This document shows, one piece after another, positions 33,267 through 41,911 of a DNA stretch of 41,988 nucleotides. Origin of the DNA: Planctomycetota bacterium. GTDB taxonomy: Bacteria; Planctomycetota; Planctomycetia; Pirellulales; Pirellulaceae. Where the stretch lies: assembly GCA_003671195.1 (NCBI GenBank), contig QWPJ01000002.1, positions 1 to 41,988 of the forward strand, in the 5' to 3' direction. Each line of letters begins with the position of its first letter. Positions within the stretch are counted from its first letter, which is position 1. A program made the translations under genes and the position numbers. The notes under the pieces are model-generated. The model was not told the DNA's origin. It did not search any database and was given only the letters and a program-made list of their open reading frames with translations.

Positions 33267-33429
33267 GGTTTCGATGGCCGTTCTGAGCCGCTGGTGGTGT
33301 TCCTTGGCAAGGGCTGGGGGATGAGAGCCTGAGGTTGAGGATCAAAAGTCGGAAACCGAGCGGGATAACGGCGGTTAAAAGCGAAAAGACAGATACAAGT
33401 TGTAGGGTAGTTAGAGGGGCAAGCGGTAC

Positions 33430-33720
33430 ATGGCACGCAGAATTTTGGTAGGAGTCGTCAAGAGCGACCGGATGAATAAGACGCGACGGGTCGAGATCGA
33501 GCGTTCCGTACGGCACCCGAAGTACACGAAAATCGTACGACGCAAGACCATTTGCCATGTGCACGACGAGAACAACGAGTCCAAGAGTGGAGACAAGGTG
33601 GAGATTGAAGAATCCCGACCTCTCTCGAAGCTCAAGCGATGGAATTTGGTAAGGATTATCGGTAAGACCGATACCGTTGGATTGGCCGAACCGCATGTAG
33701 AGGCTCAAGCGAGCCTGTAG
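33430..33720 (+). CDS. rpsQ: 30S ribosomal protein S17
   Basis: The 96-residue protein shows LVGVVKSDRMNKTRRVEIER and the HDENNESKSGDKVEIEESRPLSKLKRWNL-type segment of S17, an OB-fold assembly protein of the small subunit. It carries a short extra C-terminal tail after the usual end (VGLAEPHVEAQASL). It follows rpmC after a 163-nt spacer with no other gene. Confidence 0.95.
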   Translation: MARRILVGVVKSDRMNKTRRVEIERSVRHPKYTKIVRRKTICHVHDENNESKSGDKVEIEESRPLSKLKRWNLVRIIGKTDTVGLAEPHVEAQASL

Positions 33721-33767
33721 TAGCGAATCGTTTCGGTGGACACTGATTGGTTTGAGAGACACATAAC

Positions 33768-34136
33768 ATGATTCAACAAGAAACACGACTCCAGGTAGCC
33801 GACAACACCGGTGCACGCGAAGTGATGTGCATCAAGGTGCTTGGTGGTACACGCCGACGCTATGCGAGTATTGGCGACGTGATCATCTGCTCGGTCAAGA
33901 GCGTGATCCCTGGCAGTGAGATCAAGAAGAAGGCGGTTGTGCGTGCGGTGATTGTCCGTACTGCCCAGCCGAATCGACGTAGCGACGGCAGCTATGTTCG
34001 TTTCGATAGCAACGCGGTGGTATTGGTCGACAAAGACGACAATCCTCGCGGAACGCGGATTTTTGGTGCGGTAGCACGAGAACTCCGTGAAAAGAGCTAC
34101 ACGAAGATCGTCTCTTTGGCAAGTGAGGTGGTTTAA
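33768..34136 (+). CDS. rplN: 50S ribosomal protein L14
   Basis: The 122-residue protein is a standard-length L14 ([52 protein letters not shown]). It opens the part that corresponds to the spc operon, but no terminator or promoter separates it from rpsQ (47 nt). Its stop lies 2 nt before rplX. Confidence 0.97.
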   Translation: MIQQETRLQVADNTGAREVMCIKVLGGTRRRYASIGDVIICSVKSVIPGSEIKKKAVVRAVIVRTAQPNRRSDGSYVRFDSNAVVLVDKDDNPRGTRIFGAVARELREKSYTKIVSLASEVV

Positions 34137-34138
34137 TC

Positions 34139-34486
34139 ATGTTGATCAAAGTACAAGACGTCGTCGAGATCATTTCGGGCCGGGACAAGGGCCAGCGTGG
34201 GACGGTATTATCGGTCGACCGCGAGAACAACAAGGTTGTTGTCGAGGGAGTCAATCGGGTGCTCAAGCACGTGAAGAAATCGCAACGCAACCCTCAGGGT
34301 GGACGTTTGTCGAAGGAAGTTGCTCTGCGAGCTTGCAAGGTGATGCTTGTATGTCCGAAGACGAGCAAGCCGACTCGAATGGGAGTTCGGATTGCCAGCG
34401 ATGGATCGAAGGAGCGTTATTGCAAGAAATCGGGTGTAAGCCTCGGGGTGGTGTCACCTGCGAAGCAGACGAAAGTCAAGAAGTAA
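34139..34486 (+). CDS. rplX: 50S ribosomal protein L24
   Basis: The 115-residue protein has the KOW motif DVVEIISGRDKGQRGTVLSV near its start and the usual GVNRVLKHVKKSQRNPQGG continuation. L24 is an early assembly protein of the large subunit. It starts 2 nt after rplN, so the pair is probably coupled. Confidence 0.96.
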   Translation: MLIKVQDVVEIISGRDKGQRGTVLSVDRENNKVVVEGVNRVLKHVKKSQRNPQGGRLSKEVALRACKVMLVCPKTSKPTRMGVRIASDGSKERYCKKSGVSLGVVSPAKQTKVKK

Positions 34487-34530
34487 TTTCGGATTCATTG
34501 GTTTGAAGAAGGTTTAGAGGATCAGACGCG

Positions 34531-35091
34531 ATGGCGCCTCGATTACAACAACACTACTACGACAACATCCAAAAGCAACTAGGCGAGGAGCTGGGCATCA
34601 AGAATGTCTTTGCCATTCCTAGGATCGAGAAGATCTCGGTGAATATGGGTGTCGGCGAAGCGATGCAAGACAAGAAGATTTTGGAGTTGGCCGCCGATGC
34701 GATGGGAGAGATTACGGGCCAAAAGCCTGTATTGACTCTAGCCCGCAATTCGATCGCCGGATTCAAGCTCCGCGAGGGGGTTCCTATCGGATGCAAGGTC
34801 ACCTTGCGTGGCGACAGGATGTACGAGTTCCTCGATCGGATCATCAGCATCGTGCTTCCTCGGGTGCGTGACTTCCGTGGGGTCAGCCGCACGGCTTTCG
34901 ATGGCCAAGGTAATTATTCGATGGGTTTGAACGAGTGGTTGGTTTTCCCTGAGCTGAGCAACGACAAGTATGCCAAGGCACAGGGAATGAACATCACCAT
35001 CGTGACGACAGCCCGTTCGAACGATGACGGCCGTCGGCTGCTTGAGATGTTCGGGATGCCTTTCCGAGCACCGAAGAAAAAGACTGCTTAG
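34531..35091 (+). CDS. rplE: 50S ribosomal protein L5
   Basis: The 186-residue protein shows [40 protein letters not shown] and [14 protein letters not shown], typical of L5, which binds 5S rRNA. It lies 44 nt after rplX. Confidence 0.97.
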   Translation: MAPRLQQHYYDNIQKQLGEELGIKNVFAIPRIEKISVNMGVGEAMQDKKILELAADAMGEITGQKPVLTLARNSIAGFKLREGVPIGCKVTLRGDRMYEFLDRIISIVLPRVRDFRGVSRTAFDGQGNYSMGLNEWLVFPELSNDKYAKAQGMNITIVTTARSNDDGRRLLEMFGMPFRAPKKKTA

Positions 35092-35145
35092 AACAATTGG
35101 GTTTTTGTTAGTTCATAACTTTGTTTTGATTGGAAGACCGAACCG

Positions 35146-35331
35146 GTGGCAAGCAAAAGCAAAATCGCAAAGGCGAATCGCGAGCCTAAGTTTTCGACGC
35201 GGCGAGAGAATCGTTGCAAATTATGCGGGCGCCCCAGGGCCGTGTATCGCAAGTTTGGCATCTGCCGAATTTGCTTCCGCAATTTGGCTGACAAAGGTCT
35301 GATCCCTGGTGTACGTAAATCAAGCTGGTAG
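35146..35331 (+). CDS. rpsN: 30S ribosomal protein S14, zinc-binding short form
   Basis: The 61-residue protein is the short S14 type with four zinc-ligand cysteines: Cys24, Cys27, Cys40 and Cys43 ([20 protein letters not shown]). It starts with GTG at 35146. It lies 54 nt after rplE and 17 nt before rpsH. Confidence 0.95.
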   Translation: MASKSKIAKANREPKFSTRRENRCKLCGRPRAVYRKFGICRICFRNLADKGLIPGVRKSSW

Positions 35332-35348
35332 GGGCGGGGTAGAACAAG

Positions 35349-35744
35349 ATGATCAATGATCCGATTTCAGACATGCTGACAAGAATCCGCAACGCGATTC
35401 GCATTGAGCGCACCTTTGTGGATGTACCGATGTCGAGTCTTCGAAAAAGCGTCGCGGACGTACTGAAGCGAGAGGGTTACATTTGGGATTACTCGGAGAT
35501 CGAAGCGACTCCGGGTAAGAACCTGAGGATTGAACTCAAGTACGGTCCCAACGGTGAGAAGGTGATTCAAACCGTCAAGCGTGTGAGCAAGCCTGGCCGT
35601 CGGGTGTATGCCAAGTGCACCGATTTGAAGCCCATTCTCAATGGACTCGGGATATCGATCGTCAGTACCTCCAAAGGGGTTTACAGCGATCGCGAAGCGC
35701 GACAGCACAAACTCGGCGGTGAAGTCCTCGCTGAAGTTTGCTAA
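35349..35744 (+). CDS. rpsH: 30S ribosomal protein S8
   Basis: The 131-residue protein begins NDPISDMLTRIRNA and ends with ISTSKGVYSDREARQHKLGG and GEVLAEVC, the S8 signature. In E. coli S8 is the translational repressor of the spc operon. It lies 17 nt after rpsN. Confidence 0.97.
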   Translation: MINDPISDMLTRIRNAIRIERTFVDVPMSSLRKSVADVLKREGYIWDYSEIEATPGKNLRIELKYGPNGEKVIQTVKRVSKPGRRVYAKCTDLKPILNGLGISIVSTSKGVYSDREARQHKLGGEVLAEVC

Positions 35745-35808
35745 TTTTTCACAATCCATTTGCGGAAGACTGCTTGGGATCCAAGCAAACATTCCAGGAG
35801 TACTTTAG

Positions 35809-36351
35809 ATGTCCCGAATTGGTCGCAAGCCGGTAGAAATCCCGGCCGGTGTGAAGGTGAGTCTCGAAGGCAACACGGTCAACGTGGAAGGGCCCAAGGG
35901 CAAGCTTTCGTTTACGCACAGAGACGAGGTCAAGGTCGAGGTGACTGACGACGGCAAGACGGTCAACGTCAGTCGCGACTCAGACCTGGGACTAGCACGG
36001 GCTCTGCACGGGCTGACCCGCGCTCTGATCAACAACATGGTCTTGGGCGTCAAGACCGGTTATGAAAAGAAGCTTGAAATCCAGGGCGTTGGTTACCAAG
36101 CCTCGGTCAAGGAGAAGGTACTGACGCTCCGCGTCGGATTTGCCAACGAATTGAAGCTTCCCATACCCGACGGCTTGACGGTGGTTTGTCCGGACAACAC
36201 GCACGTCAACGTGTCGGGTTGCGACAAGCAATCCGTTGGACAATTTGCCGCTTATGTCCGATCGCTGAGGAAACCTGAGCCTTACAAGGGCAAGGGCGTT
36301 CGTTATGTGGGCGAAGTGGTAAAGATCAAGCAAGGCAAGAGTGCGACCTAG
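35809..36351 (+). CDS. rplF: 50S ribosomal protein L6
   Basis: The 180-residue protein begins MSRIGRKPVEIPAGVKVSLE and has the two alpha/beta repeats of L6, ending with EPYKGKGVRYVGEVVKIKQG. L6 lies near the sarcin-ricin loop. GGAG at 35791-35794 lies before the start. Confidence 0.97.
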   Translation: MSRIGRKPVEIPAGVKVSLEGNTVNVEGPKGKLSFTHRDEVKVEVTDDGKTVNVSRDSDLGLARALHGLTRALINNMVLGVKTGYEKKLEIQGVGYQASVKEKVLTLRVGFANELKLPIPDGLTVVCPDNTHVNVSGCDKQSVGQFAAYVRSLRKPEPYKGKGVRYVGEVVKIKQGKSAT

Positions 36352-36390
36352 TCGCCTAAGCAAACGAACCAATTGATACGAGGTTGAAAA

Positions 36391-36759
36391 GTGGACATTC
36401 GCAAAGTAGTCGACGGACAAAGGGAACGCCGGGCCTATCGAGTTCGCAAGAAGGTACGGGGTACCACCGAGCGGCCAAGGTTGTGCGTATATCGATCCTT
36501 GCAAAATTTCGGTTGTCAGGTGATCGACGACGTCACGGGCAAAACATTGTGCTCGGTTTCGTCAGCCGAGAAAGCCTTGCGTGCCCAGGTTGGGTACGGT
36601 GGCAACCGCGATGCGGCGGCCAAGCTTGGTAAGATTCTGGCAGAGCGCGCATCGGCGATCGGGATCAAGTCGGTTTCGTTCGACCGTGGTTCCTACAAGT
36701 ACCATGGCAGGGTGGCGGCGTTTGCCGACGCGGCACGTGAAGCGGGATTGGAATTCTAA
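36391..36759 (+). CDS. rplR: 50S ribosomal protein L18
   Basis: The 122-residue protein has RRAYRVRKKVRGTTERPRL, LCVYRSLQN and the C-terminal SFDRGSYKYHGRVAAFADAA of L18, which binds 5S rRNA with L5. It starts with GTG at 36391, 39 nt after rplF. Confidence 0.96.
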   Translation: MDIRKVVDGQRERRAYRVRKKVRGTTERPRLCVYRSLQNFGCQVIDDVTGKTLCSVSSAEKALRAQVGYGGNRDAAAKLGKILAERASAIGIKSVSFDRGSYKYHGRVAAFADAAREAGLEF

Positions 36760-36795
36760 TTCCAGGGAAACAAATAGAGAGTTAGCGAGTAATTT

Positions 36796-37284
36796 ATGTC
36801 AAACGAGTCCATGCAAGGCGATTCCCAGATCGACCGCGTGTTGAAGATCAAGCGATGTGCGGCGGTGGTCAAAGGTGGCCGACGCTTCAGCTTCGCAGCC
36901 CTGGTTGTTGTCGGGGATGGTCGCGGCAAGGTCGGATACGGTTACGGAAAAGCCAACGAAGTTCCCCCGAGCGTTGCCAAGGCTCAAAAAGCTGCTGGAC
37001 GTGCGATGCTCCAAGTCCCAATTATCAACGGAACGATTCCCCACGAAGTCAGTGGTCACTACGGGGCCGCCCACGTATTGCTGATGCCTGCGAGTCCAGG
37101 TACTGGGATCATTGCAGGCCAAGCCGTCCGCTCGGTTTGCGAAGCACTGGGGATTCAAGACATCCTCACCAAGAGTTTCCGCTCCAACAATCCAACCGTG
37201 TTGATCAAGGCGACATTTGACGCTTTATCGAAACTGCGTACACGCGAAGACGTCGAACGCCTCAGAGGAGTGAATCTGTCATGA
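36796..37284 (+). CDS. rpsE: 30S ribosomal protein S5
   Basis: The 162-residue protein shows [37 protein letters not shown] and [19 protein letters not shown], typical of S5, a fidelity protein of the small subunit. Its stop overlaps the rplO start by four bases. rpmD (L30), usually between the two, is absent. Confidence 0.97.
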   Translation: MSNESMQGDSQIDRVLKIKRCAAVVKGGRRFSFAALVVVGDGRGKVGYGYGKANEVPPSVAKAQKAAGRAMLQVPIINGTIPHEVSGHYGAAHVLLMPASPGTGIIAGQAVRSVCEALGIQDILTKSFRSNNPTVLIKATFDALSKLRTREDVERLRGVNLS

Positions 37285-37775
37285 ACTTAGAAGAAGTCAA
37301 CGAAGGGATCGAAACCAATCGAGCCCGAAAACGAATCGGCCGCGGGGTAGGTAGTAAGACCGGTAAGACATCCGGACGCGGACGCGACGGACACAAGTCT
37401 CGTAGCGGTTACAGCCGTCACCCGATGTTCAGCGGTAGCGACACTCCGATTTACATGCGAACTCCCAAGCGAGGTTTCAACAACCGATTCGCAACGGATG
37501 TCGTGGGGGTCAATGTCGGCGCGATCAACGGAGCCTTCGAAGAAGGTTCCGAAATCACCCCGGCTGACATTCGTCACCGTGGCTTGGTTAAGGTTCGCTT
37601 CGACGAACTGAAGATTCTCGGCGACGGCGAGGTGACCAAGAAGTTGAACTTGGTCGTCACCCGAATTAGCCAGTCGGCCAAGGCCAAGGTTGAAGCTGCA
37701 GGCGGGACGGTCAAGGTCGTCGCTGCCAAGAGAACACCTAAGCAACGGGTAGCGGATTCCAAGGACAAGAGCTAA
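37281..37775 (+). CDS. rplO: 50S ribosomal protein L15
   Basis: The 164-residue protein has the basic glycine-rich N-terminal arm of L15 ([38 protein letters not shown]) and the globular C-terminal domain, with a short basic tail. It overlaps rpsE by 4 nt. A terminator-like hairpin follows before secY. Confidence 0.96.
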   Translation: MNLEEVNEGIETNRARKRIGRGVGSKTGKTSGRGRDGHKSRSGYSRHPMFSGSDTPIYMRTPKRGFNNRFATDVVGVNVGAINGAFEEGSEITPADIRHRGLVKVRFDELKILGDGEVTKKLNLVVTRISQSAKAKVEAAGGTVKVVAAKRTPKQRVADSKDKS

Positions 37776-37817
37776 TCGCTTGTCTTGGGCAAAATGTCCT
37801 ACCTGAATAAGTCCATC

Positions 37818-37854
37818 GGCTGACGTCGCTTAGGTGCCGTCAGCCTTTGTTTTT
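37818..37854 (+). terminator. Terminator or attenuator between rplO and secY
   Basis: GGCTGACG at 37818-37825 pairs perfectly with CGTCAGCC at 37838-37845 over a 12-nt loop, followed by TTTGTTTTT. A TATAGT at 37857-37862 could be a -10 box for a secY promoter, but no -35 match lies at the correct distance. Confidence 0.7.
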
Positions 37855-37911
37855 GGTATAGTTTGGCGGTCCTATTCGGTTCATCTTTGTCGATCCAGGA
37901 ACATTGAAAAC

Positions 37912-39282
37912 ATGTTTGAGAAGCTACGGGTCGTGTTTTCCATCCCCGAACTGCGTCAGAAGATTCTTTTGACGCTGTTCCTTTTGGCTGTCTATCGCAT
38001 CGGGTATCACGTTCGATTGCCGGTGCTCAAGTCGGATTTGGCCGGCAGTACCAGCGAACTTAAGAGCTTCATGGAAAAGGTTGCAGTCTTTTCTGCGACC
38101 GACCTTAGAAGTCTTACGATTTTCGGCCTTGGACTCGCTCCATACATCTCCGCCTCGATCATTTTCCAACTGCTCGGTACGGTGTGGAAGCCTATTGAAG
38201 ATCTACGCAAAGAGGGTGGCGCCGGCCGCAAGAAGATCAACGAGTACACCCGTTACCTAACGGTGATTATCTGTGTTTTGCAGAGTTGGGTTTACCTCAG
38301 TTTCACTGTCGGGCCTCAAGACTCGCCTGCATCTTCCCAGTTCTTCGGAACCAACTCGAGTAGTTTGTCGCTCGGCTGGCAGATCACCTCCGTGGCGATC
38401 ATGACCGCTGGTTCGATGTTCCTAATGTGGCTCGGTGAGCAAATCGACGAGTACGGGATTGGCAACGGCATTTCGTTGCTGATCATGGCAGGTATTTTGG
38501 CACAAATGCCAAGGGCTCTTTGGGATCTGCGCCAGAATGTTTCGAGTGAACTCACAGGCAATTCAGGAACATCGATTGGCCCTGACGTCTTGGTGGTCTT
38601 GGCGGCGTTATTCATCGCGGTGGTCTTTGGTGTTGTTTTCATCACCATGGCGCAACGAAGGATCGAGATGCAGAGCGCCAAGCATGTGCGAGGCCGACGG
38701 ATGTCAGGCGGTACCAAGCAGTATCTCCCGCTCAAGATCAACCAATCGGGCGTTATGCCGATTATCTTTGCGAGCAGTTTTCTAATGATCCCCGGGATGG
38801 TGTTTGGCCTTTTGGCTACCTCCTTTGCTTCCGGGGAAGGGATTTGGCAGACGCTTGCTAGTTTTGCACAGCAAGCTTCTTCGATGTTCAACTCCGGTTC
38901 GTCCTTTACCTACAATGTTCTGTACGTGCTGCTGATTTTCTTCTTCTGTTTCTTCTGGACATCGATCATGTTCAATCCGAAGGAAATGTCGCAGAACCTT
39001 AAGGACTCTGGTGCGTTCATCCCAGGCTACAGGCCTGGCAAGCGAACCGAAGATTACCTTGAGAAGGTCATGCTGAGAATCACTTATGTGGGGGCTGCCT
39101 TTCTTGCAATCATCGCGATTGTCCCGACGATCATCACCTCGCAATTCGGTGTGTCGTTTACCGTCGCATCGTTCTACGGTGGCACTGGATTGTTGATCGC
39201 CGTGAGTGTGGCGTTCGATTTGATCCAAAAGATCGATAGCCATCTTTTGATGCGGAACTACAAGGGTTTGTTGGAATCGTAA
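37912..39282 (+). CDS. secY: Preprotein translocase subunit SecY
   Basis: The 456-residue protein is the channel of the Sec translocon in the cytoplasmic membrane. The start at 37912 gives the usual FEKLRVVFSIPELRQKILLT beginning. Ten membrane segments can be followed along the chain, with landmarks GLGLAPYISASIIFQLLGTV (plug and segment 2), GISLLIMAGI, and RPGKRTEDYLEKVMLRITYV. In-frame sequence from 37834 lies in the terminator zone and is not part of the gene. It is 136 nt after rplO, and a hairpin between them may separate its expression. Confidence 0.97.
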   Translation: MFEKLRVVFSIPELRQKILLTLFLLAVYRIGYHVRLPVLKSDLAGSTSELKSFMEKVAVFSATDLRSLTIFGLGLAPYISASIIFQLLGTVWKPIEDLRKEGGAGRKKINEYTRYLTVIICVLQSWVYLSFTVGPQDSPASSQFFGTNSSSLSLGWQITSVAIMTAGSMFLMWLGEQIDEYGIGNGISLLIMAGILAQMPRALWDLRQNVSSELTGNSGTSIGPDVLVVLAALFIAVVFGVVFITMAQRRIEMQSAKHVRGRRMSGGTKQYLPLKINQSGVMPIIFASSFLMIPGMVFGLLATSFASGEGIWQTLASFAQQASSMFNSGSSFTYNVLYVLLIFFFCFFWTSIMFNPKEMSQNLKDSGAFIPGYRPGKRTEDYLEKVMLRITYVGAAFLAIIAIVPTIITSQFGVSFTVASFYGGTGLLIAVSVAFDLIQKIDSHLLMRNYKGLLES

Positions 39283-39338
39283 TCCGGCACTCCTAGGGCT
39301 GATCATAGGGATACTAGACCGAAGGGGGGCCGACATCG

Positions 39339-39908
39339 ATGCTAATCGTTTTCATCGGTCCTCCTGGTGCAGGTAAAGGGACCCAGTGCCGTCGCTTGGT
39401 CGAACTGTTCGACATCCCGCATCTTTCAACTGGCGAGATGCTTCGTGCCGTGATGGAGCAAGACACCGCGTTGTCCAGGTATGTCGCCTCGTACATCAAT
39501 GCGGGCAAATTGGCACCGGACCATTTGGTCATGCGGATTGTTTCGCAGAAGATCAAGAGTCCGGATTGCGCCAAGGGAGCTTTGTTCGATGGGTTCCCAA
39601 GGACGATGGTTCAGGCGCAGATGCTCGACGATCTGCTGACGGAACTCAAGAGGCCGTTGGATGTGGTCTTGGAACTGAGGGTTCCCGACGAAGTGCTCAT
39701 CACGCGGTTGCTCAAGCGAGCGAAGATCGACGGCAGGGCAGACGACAACGATTCGACGATCCGTGAACGCTTGCGGGTCTTTCACGAGCAGACCAAACCG
39801 CTGGTTCAGTATTACGGGTCGCAGGGCAAACTTCGATCGATCGACGGGACCGAGTCCGAGATAGAAGTCTTCGAAGCGATCCGTAAATCGCTGACCGTGG
39901 CGACCTAG
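39339..39908 (+). CDS. adk: Adenylate kinase, short form
   Basis: The 189-residue enzyme interconverts ATP, ADP and AMP. The P-loop GPPGAGKGT is at 7-15, the AMP-binding HLSTGEMLR at about 28-36, and DGFPRT near 84-89. The short LID (KRAKIDGRADDNDSTIRERL) lacks the zinc-binding cysteines of long forms. It follows secY by 56 nt, the usual order. map, infA, rpmJ and rpsM do not follow. Confidence 0.96.
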   Translation: MLIVFIGPPGAGKGTQCRRLVELFDIPHLSTGEMLRAVMEQDTALSRYVASYINAGKLAPDHLVMRIVSQKIKSPDCAKGALFDGFPRTMVQAQMLDDLLTELKRPLDVVLELRVPDEVLITRLLKRAKIDGRADDNDSTIRERLRVFHEQTKPLVQYYGSQGKLRSIDGTESEIEVFEAIRKSLTVAT

Positions 39909-40040
39909 GCCACCTCCGTTTGAGATCCTCGCATTGCCCCGGGGGAGTTACTTGCTGGTTGCCGAGTTTCTTGTTTCGCAATCCGTGCTCACCCCGTGGA
40001 ATTCCTTCCGTCAACGCATTCCTAACTAGGCCCCTGTTCT

Positions 40041-41468
40041 ATGTTCAACTCCAATCGGTTGCTGCTCGCTGCTTGCACATCGTTCTTTTCGCTGATACTC
40101 AGTGCTGCGGTGCTCAGAGCCGCGCCTCCAAACATCGTCTTTATCATGGCCGATGATCTTGGGTATACCGATTTGGCTTGTTACGGCAGCCGATACTATG
40201 AAACCCCGAGCATCGATAGGCTTGCAGAGCAAGGAATCCGATTCTTGAACCACCACCATTGCCAGAATTGCACTCCGACGCGCGCAGCGATCCTTGGTGG
40301 ACAGCACCCTGCCCGAACCGGCATCTACACCGTCGGCGGGATCGACCGGTTCGATTGGTCCAACCGCCCTTTGCGTCCGGTCGAAAACATCACGAAACTG
40401 CCCCTGGATCGAGACACGATCGCCTTGCAATTGAAAAAAGCAGGATATGCCACCGCCATGTTCGGCAAATGGCATGTCGGCGATACGGGAAAGTATCATC
40501 CTAGCCAACGGGGTTTTGACCAAGCCATCGTCAGCGCCGGAAAGCATTTCGACTTTGAAACCGACCCGAAAGTCGATTATACAAAAGGTCAATACCTAGC
40601 CGACTTCCTGACCGATCGAGCTATCGAATTCATCCAACGAAACCACGAGGCCCCCTTTTTCTTGTACCTACCGCACTTTGGCGTCCATGGCCCCCACGAA
40701 GCCAAAGTGGATCTGATCGCTCACTTTGAAAAGAAAGTCGTTCAAACCAATCCGGATGGCGAAGGACACGACAATCCGACCTATGCTGCTATGATCGCTT
40801 CGGTCGACGAAAGTGTCGGTCGAATCCTAAAAACCCTCGATGCGCTCAAACTCACCGACAACACCGTCGTGATCTTTGCCTCGGATAATGGTGGCGTGGG
40901 TGGCTTTGTTCGTGAGGGAATTAAAAAGTCCGGCGGTGTTACCGACAATGCGCCGCTTCGCAGCGGCAAAGGGAGTCTCTACGAGGGTGGCACGCGCGTT
41001 CCACTGATCGTACGATGGCCAAAGAACATCCAAGCAGGCACGAGCTGCAACGTACCGACCATCCATGTCGATCTTTATGCGAGCCTGCTGGAGATCGGCC
41101 AAGCGCCCGAGCCGACTCAAGTGCTCGATGGTCAAAGCCTAGTGCCCCTGATGCAACAAAAGGTTGGTTTTGAGCGTGAAGCGATCTTCCAGCATTTCCC
41201 TGGGTATCTAGGAGCCGGTGTCGACACCTGGCGCACCACACCGGTGAGCACCATCTGCGCCGCGGAGTGGAAGCTCATGGAGTTCCTCGAAGACGGCAAG
41301 TTGGAACTTTACAACCTCGACCAAGACATCGGCGAGTCAAAGAACTTGGCCCAAACCCACCAAGAAAAAGCCAAGGAACTCCATGATCGTCTGATCGCAT
41401 GGCGCATGCAGATCGGCGCAGCGATGCCGATGAAAAACGAGGGCACCCCCTCGAAAAAGGAACCATAG
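40041..41468 (+). CDS. Secreted formylglycine-dependent sulfatase
   Basis: The 475-residue protein has a signal peptide (about 1-27, ending AAVLRAA), then the sulfatase core. The metal ligands are in NIVFIMADDLGYTD (Asp38, Asp39). The active-site motif is C-T-P-T-R with Cys77, the residue converted to formylglycine. FASDNGG carries the later metal ligands. Planctomycetes encode many such enzymes, usually for sulfated polysaccharides; the substrate cannot be read here. No sulfatase-maturing enzyme is in the window. The gene lies 132 nt after adk and is probably separate from the ribosomal operon. Confidence 0.93.
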   Translation: MFNSNRLLLAACTSFFSLILSAAVLRAAPPNIVFIMADDLGYTDLACYGSRYYETPSIDRLAEQGIRFLNHHHCQNCTPTRAAILGGQHPARTGIYTVGGIDRFDWSNRPLRPVENITKLPLDRDTIALQLKKAGYATAMFGKWHVGDTGKYHPSQRGFDQAIVSAGKHFDFETDPKVDYTKGQYLADFLTDRAIEFIQRNHEAPFFLYLPHFGVHGPHEAKVDLIAHFEKKVVQTNPDGEGHDNPTYAAMIASVDESVGRILKTLDALKLTDNTVVIFASDNGGVGGFVREGIKKSGGVTDNAPLRSGKGSLYEGGTRVPLIVRWPKNIQAGTSCNVPTIHVDLYASLLEIGQAPEPTQVLDGQSLVPLMQQKVGFEREAIFQHFPGYLGAGVDTWRTTPVSTICAAEWKLMEFLEDGKLELYNLDQDIGESKNLAQTHQEKAKELHDRLIAWRMQIGAAMPMKNEGTPSKKEP

Positions 41469-41502
41469 GTCGATCGATAACAAGCCCCCCCTGCCCTGAT
41501 CC

Positions 41503-41530
41503 TCGGCGAGCTTTGCGCCTTGGCGAGCAA
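41503..41530. repeat. Half-copy of the TTTGCGCCTTGGCG repeat
   Basis: GGCGAGCTTTGCGCCTTGGC at 41505-41524 matches the right arm of the repeat at 2221-2240 with one difference (GGCGAACTTTGCGCCTTGGC there). No second arm is visible nearby. Confidence 0.7.
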
Positions 41531-41600
41531 CACTCTTAGCGATCCAACTTACTGACGGGGATCTCGCTTCATCCACCAATCTATCGCATGTGGCTTTTGC

Positions 41601-41628
41601 TTGACTTTAGGATCGTCTTTAGTACTCT
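41601..41628 (+). promoter_or_regulatory. Promoter-like pair near the right edge
   Basis: TTGACT at 41601-41606 and TACTCT at 41623-41628 are 16 nt apart. No gene that it could serve is recognised within the window, so this is a weak call. Confidence 0.25.
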
Positions 41629-41856
41629 ATCCCGCTCAATCTCATAGCAAATTCCCACCATCAAATGAGCGATGCAGCGACGATCTGAATGGAGTCGGAC
41701 CTTTGCTAGATAAAGACGCGCGATGGACAAAGAAAACTTTAGCGCCTTTCCGATCGTGGAACCGCTGGCCCGTTCGTCTAGCCTCAGGATACGTCGGCAA
41801 AGCGCAAATGACCTCGGAGCGATTCGTAGCTTTGCCCGATCTGGAGGGCAATTCTT

Positions 41857-41887
41857 AAAAAACCCGGGGACAGTCCCCGAGTTTTTT
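41857..41887. repeat. GGGGACAGTCCCC palindrome, third copy
   Basis: AAAAAACCCGGGGAC and GTCCCCGAGTTTTTT are 15-nt arms with one mismatch around A41872. The sequence is nearly the same as the copy at 7912-7942, 34 kb away. Confidence 0.85.
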
Positions 41888-41898
41888 GCGTGTTAGTT

Positions 41899-41911
41899 GG
41901 GGACAGTCCCC
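41899..41911. repeat. GGGGACAGTCCCC core, fourth copy
   Basis: The core GGGGAC-A-GTCCCC occurs without the A/T-rich arms, followed by GAG as in the other copies. It lies 11 nt after the third copy. Confidence 0.75.

Noticed and set aside
37834..37911. 26-residue N-terminal extension of SecY
   Set aside because: It covers the terminator hairpin and T tract, and the SecY pattern begins at 37912.
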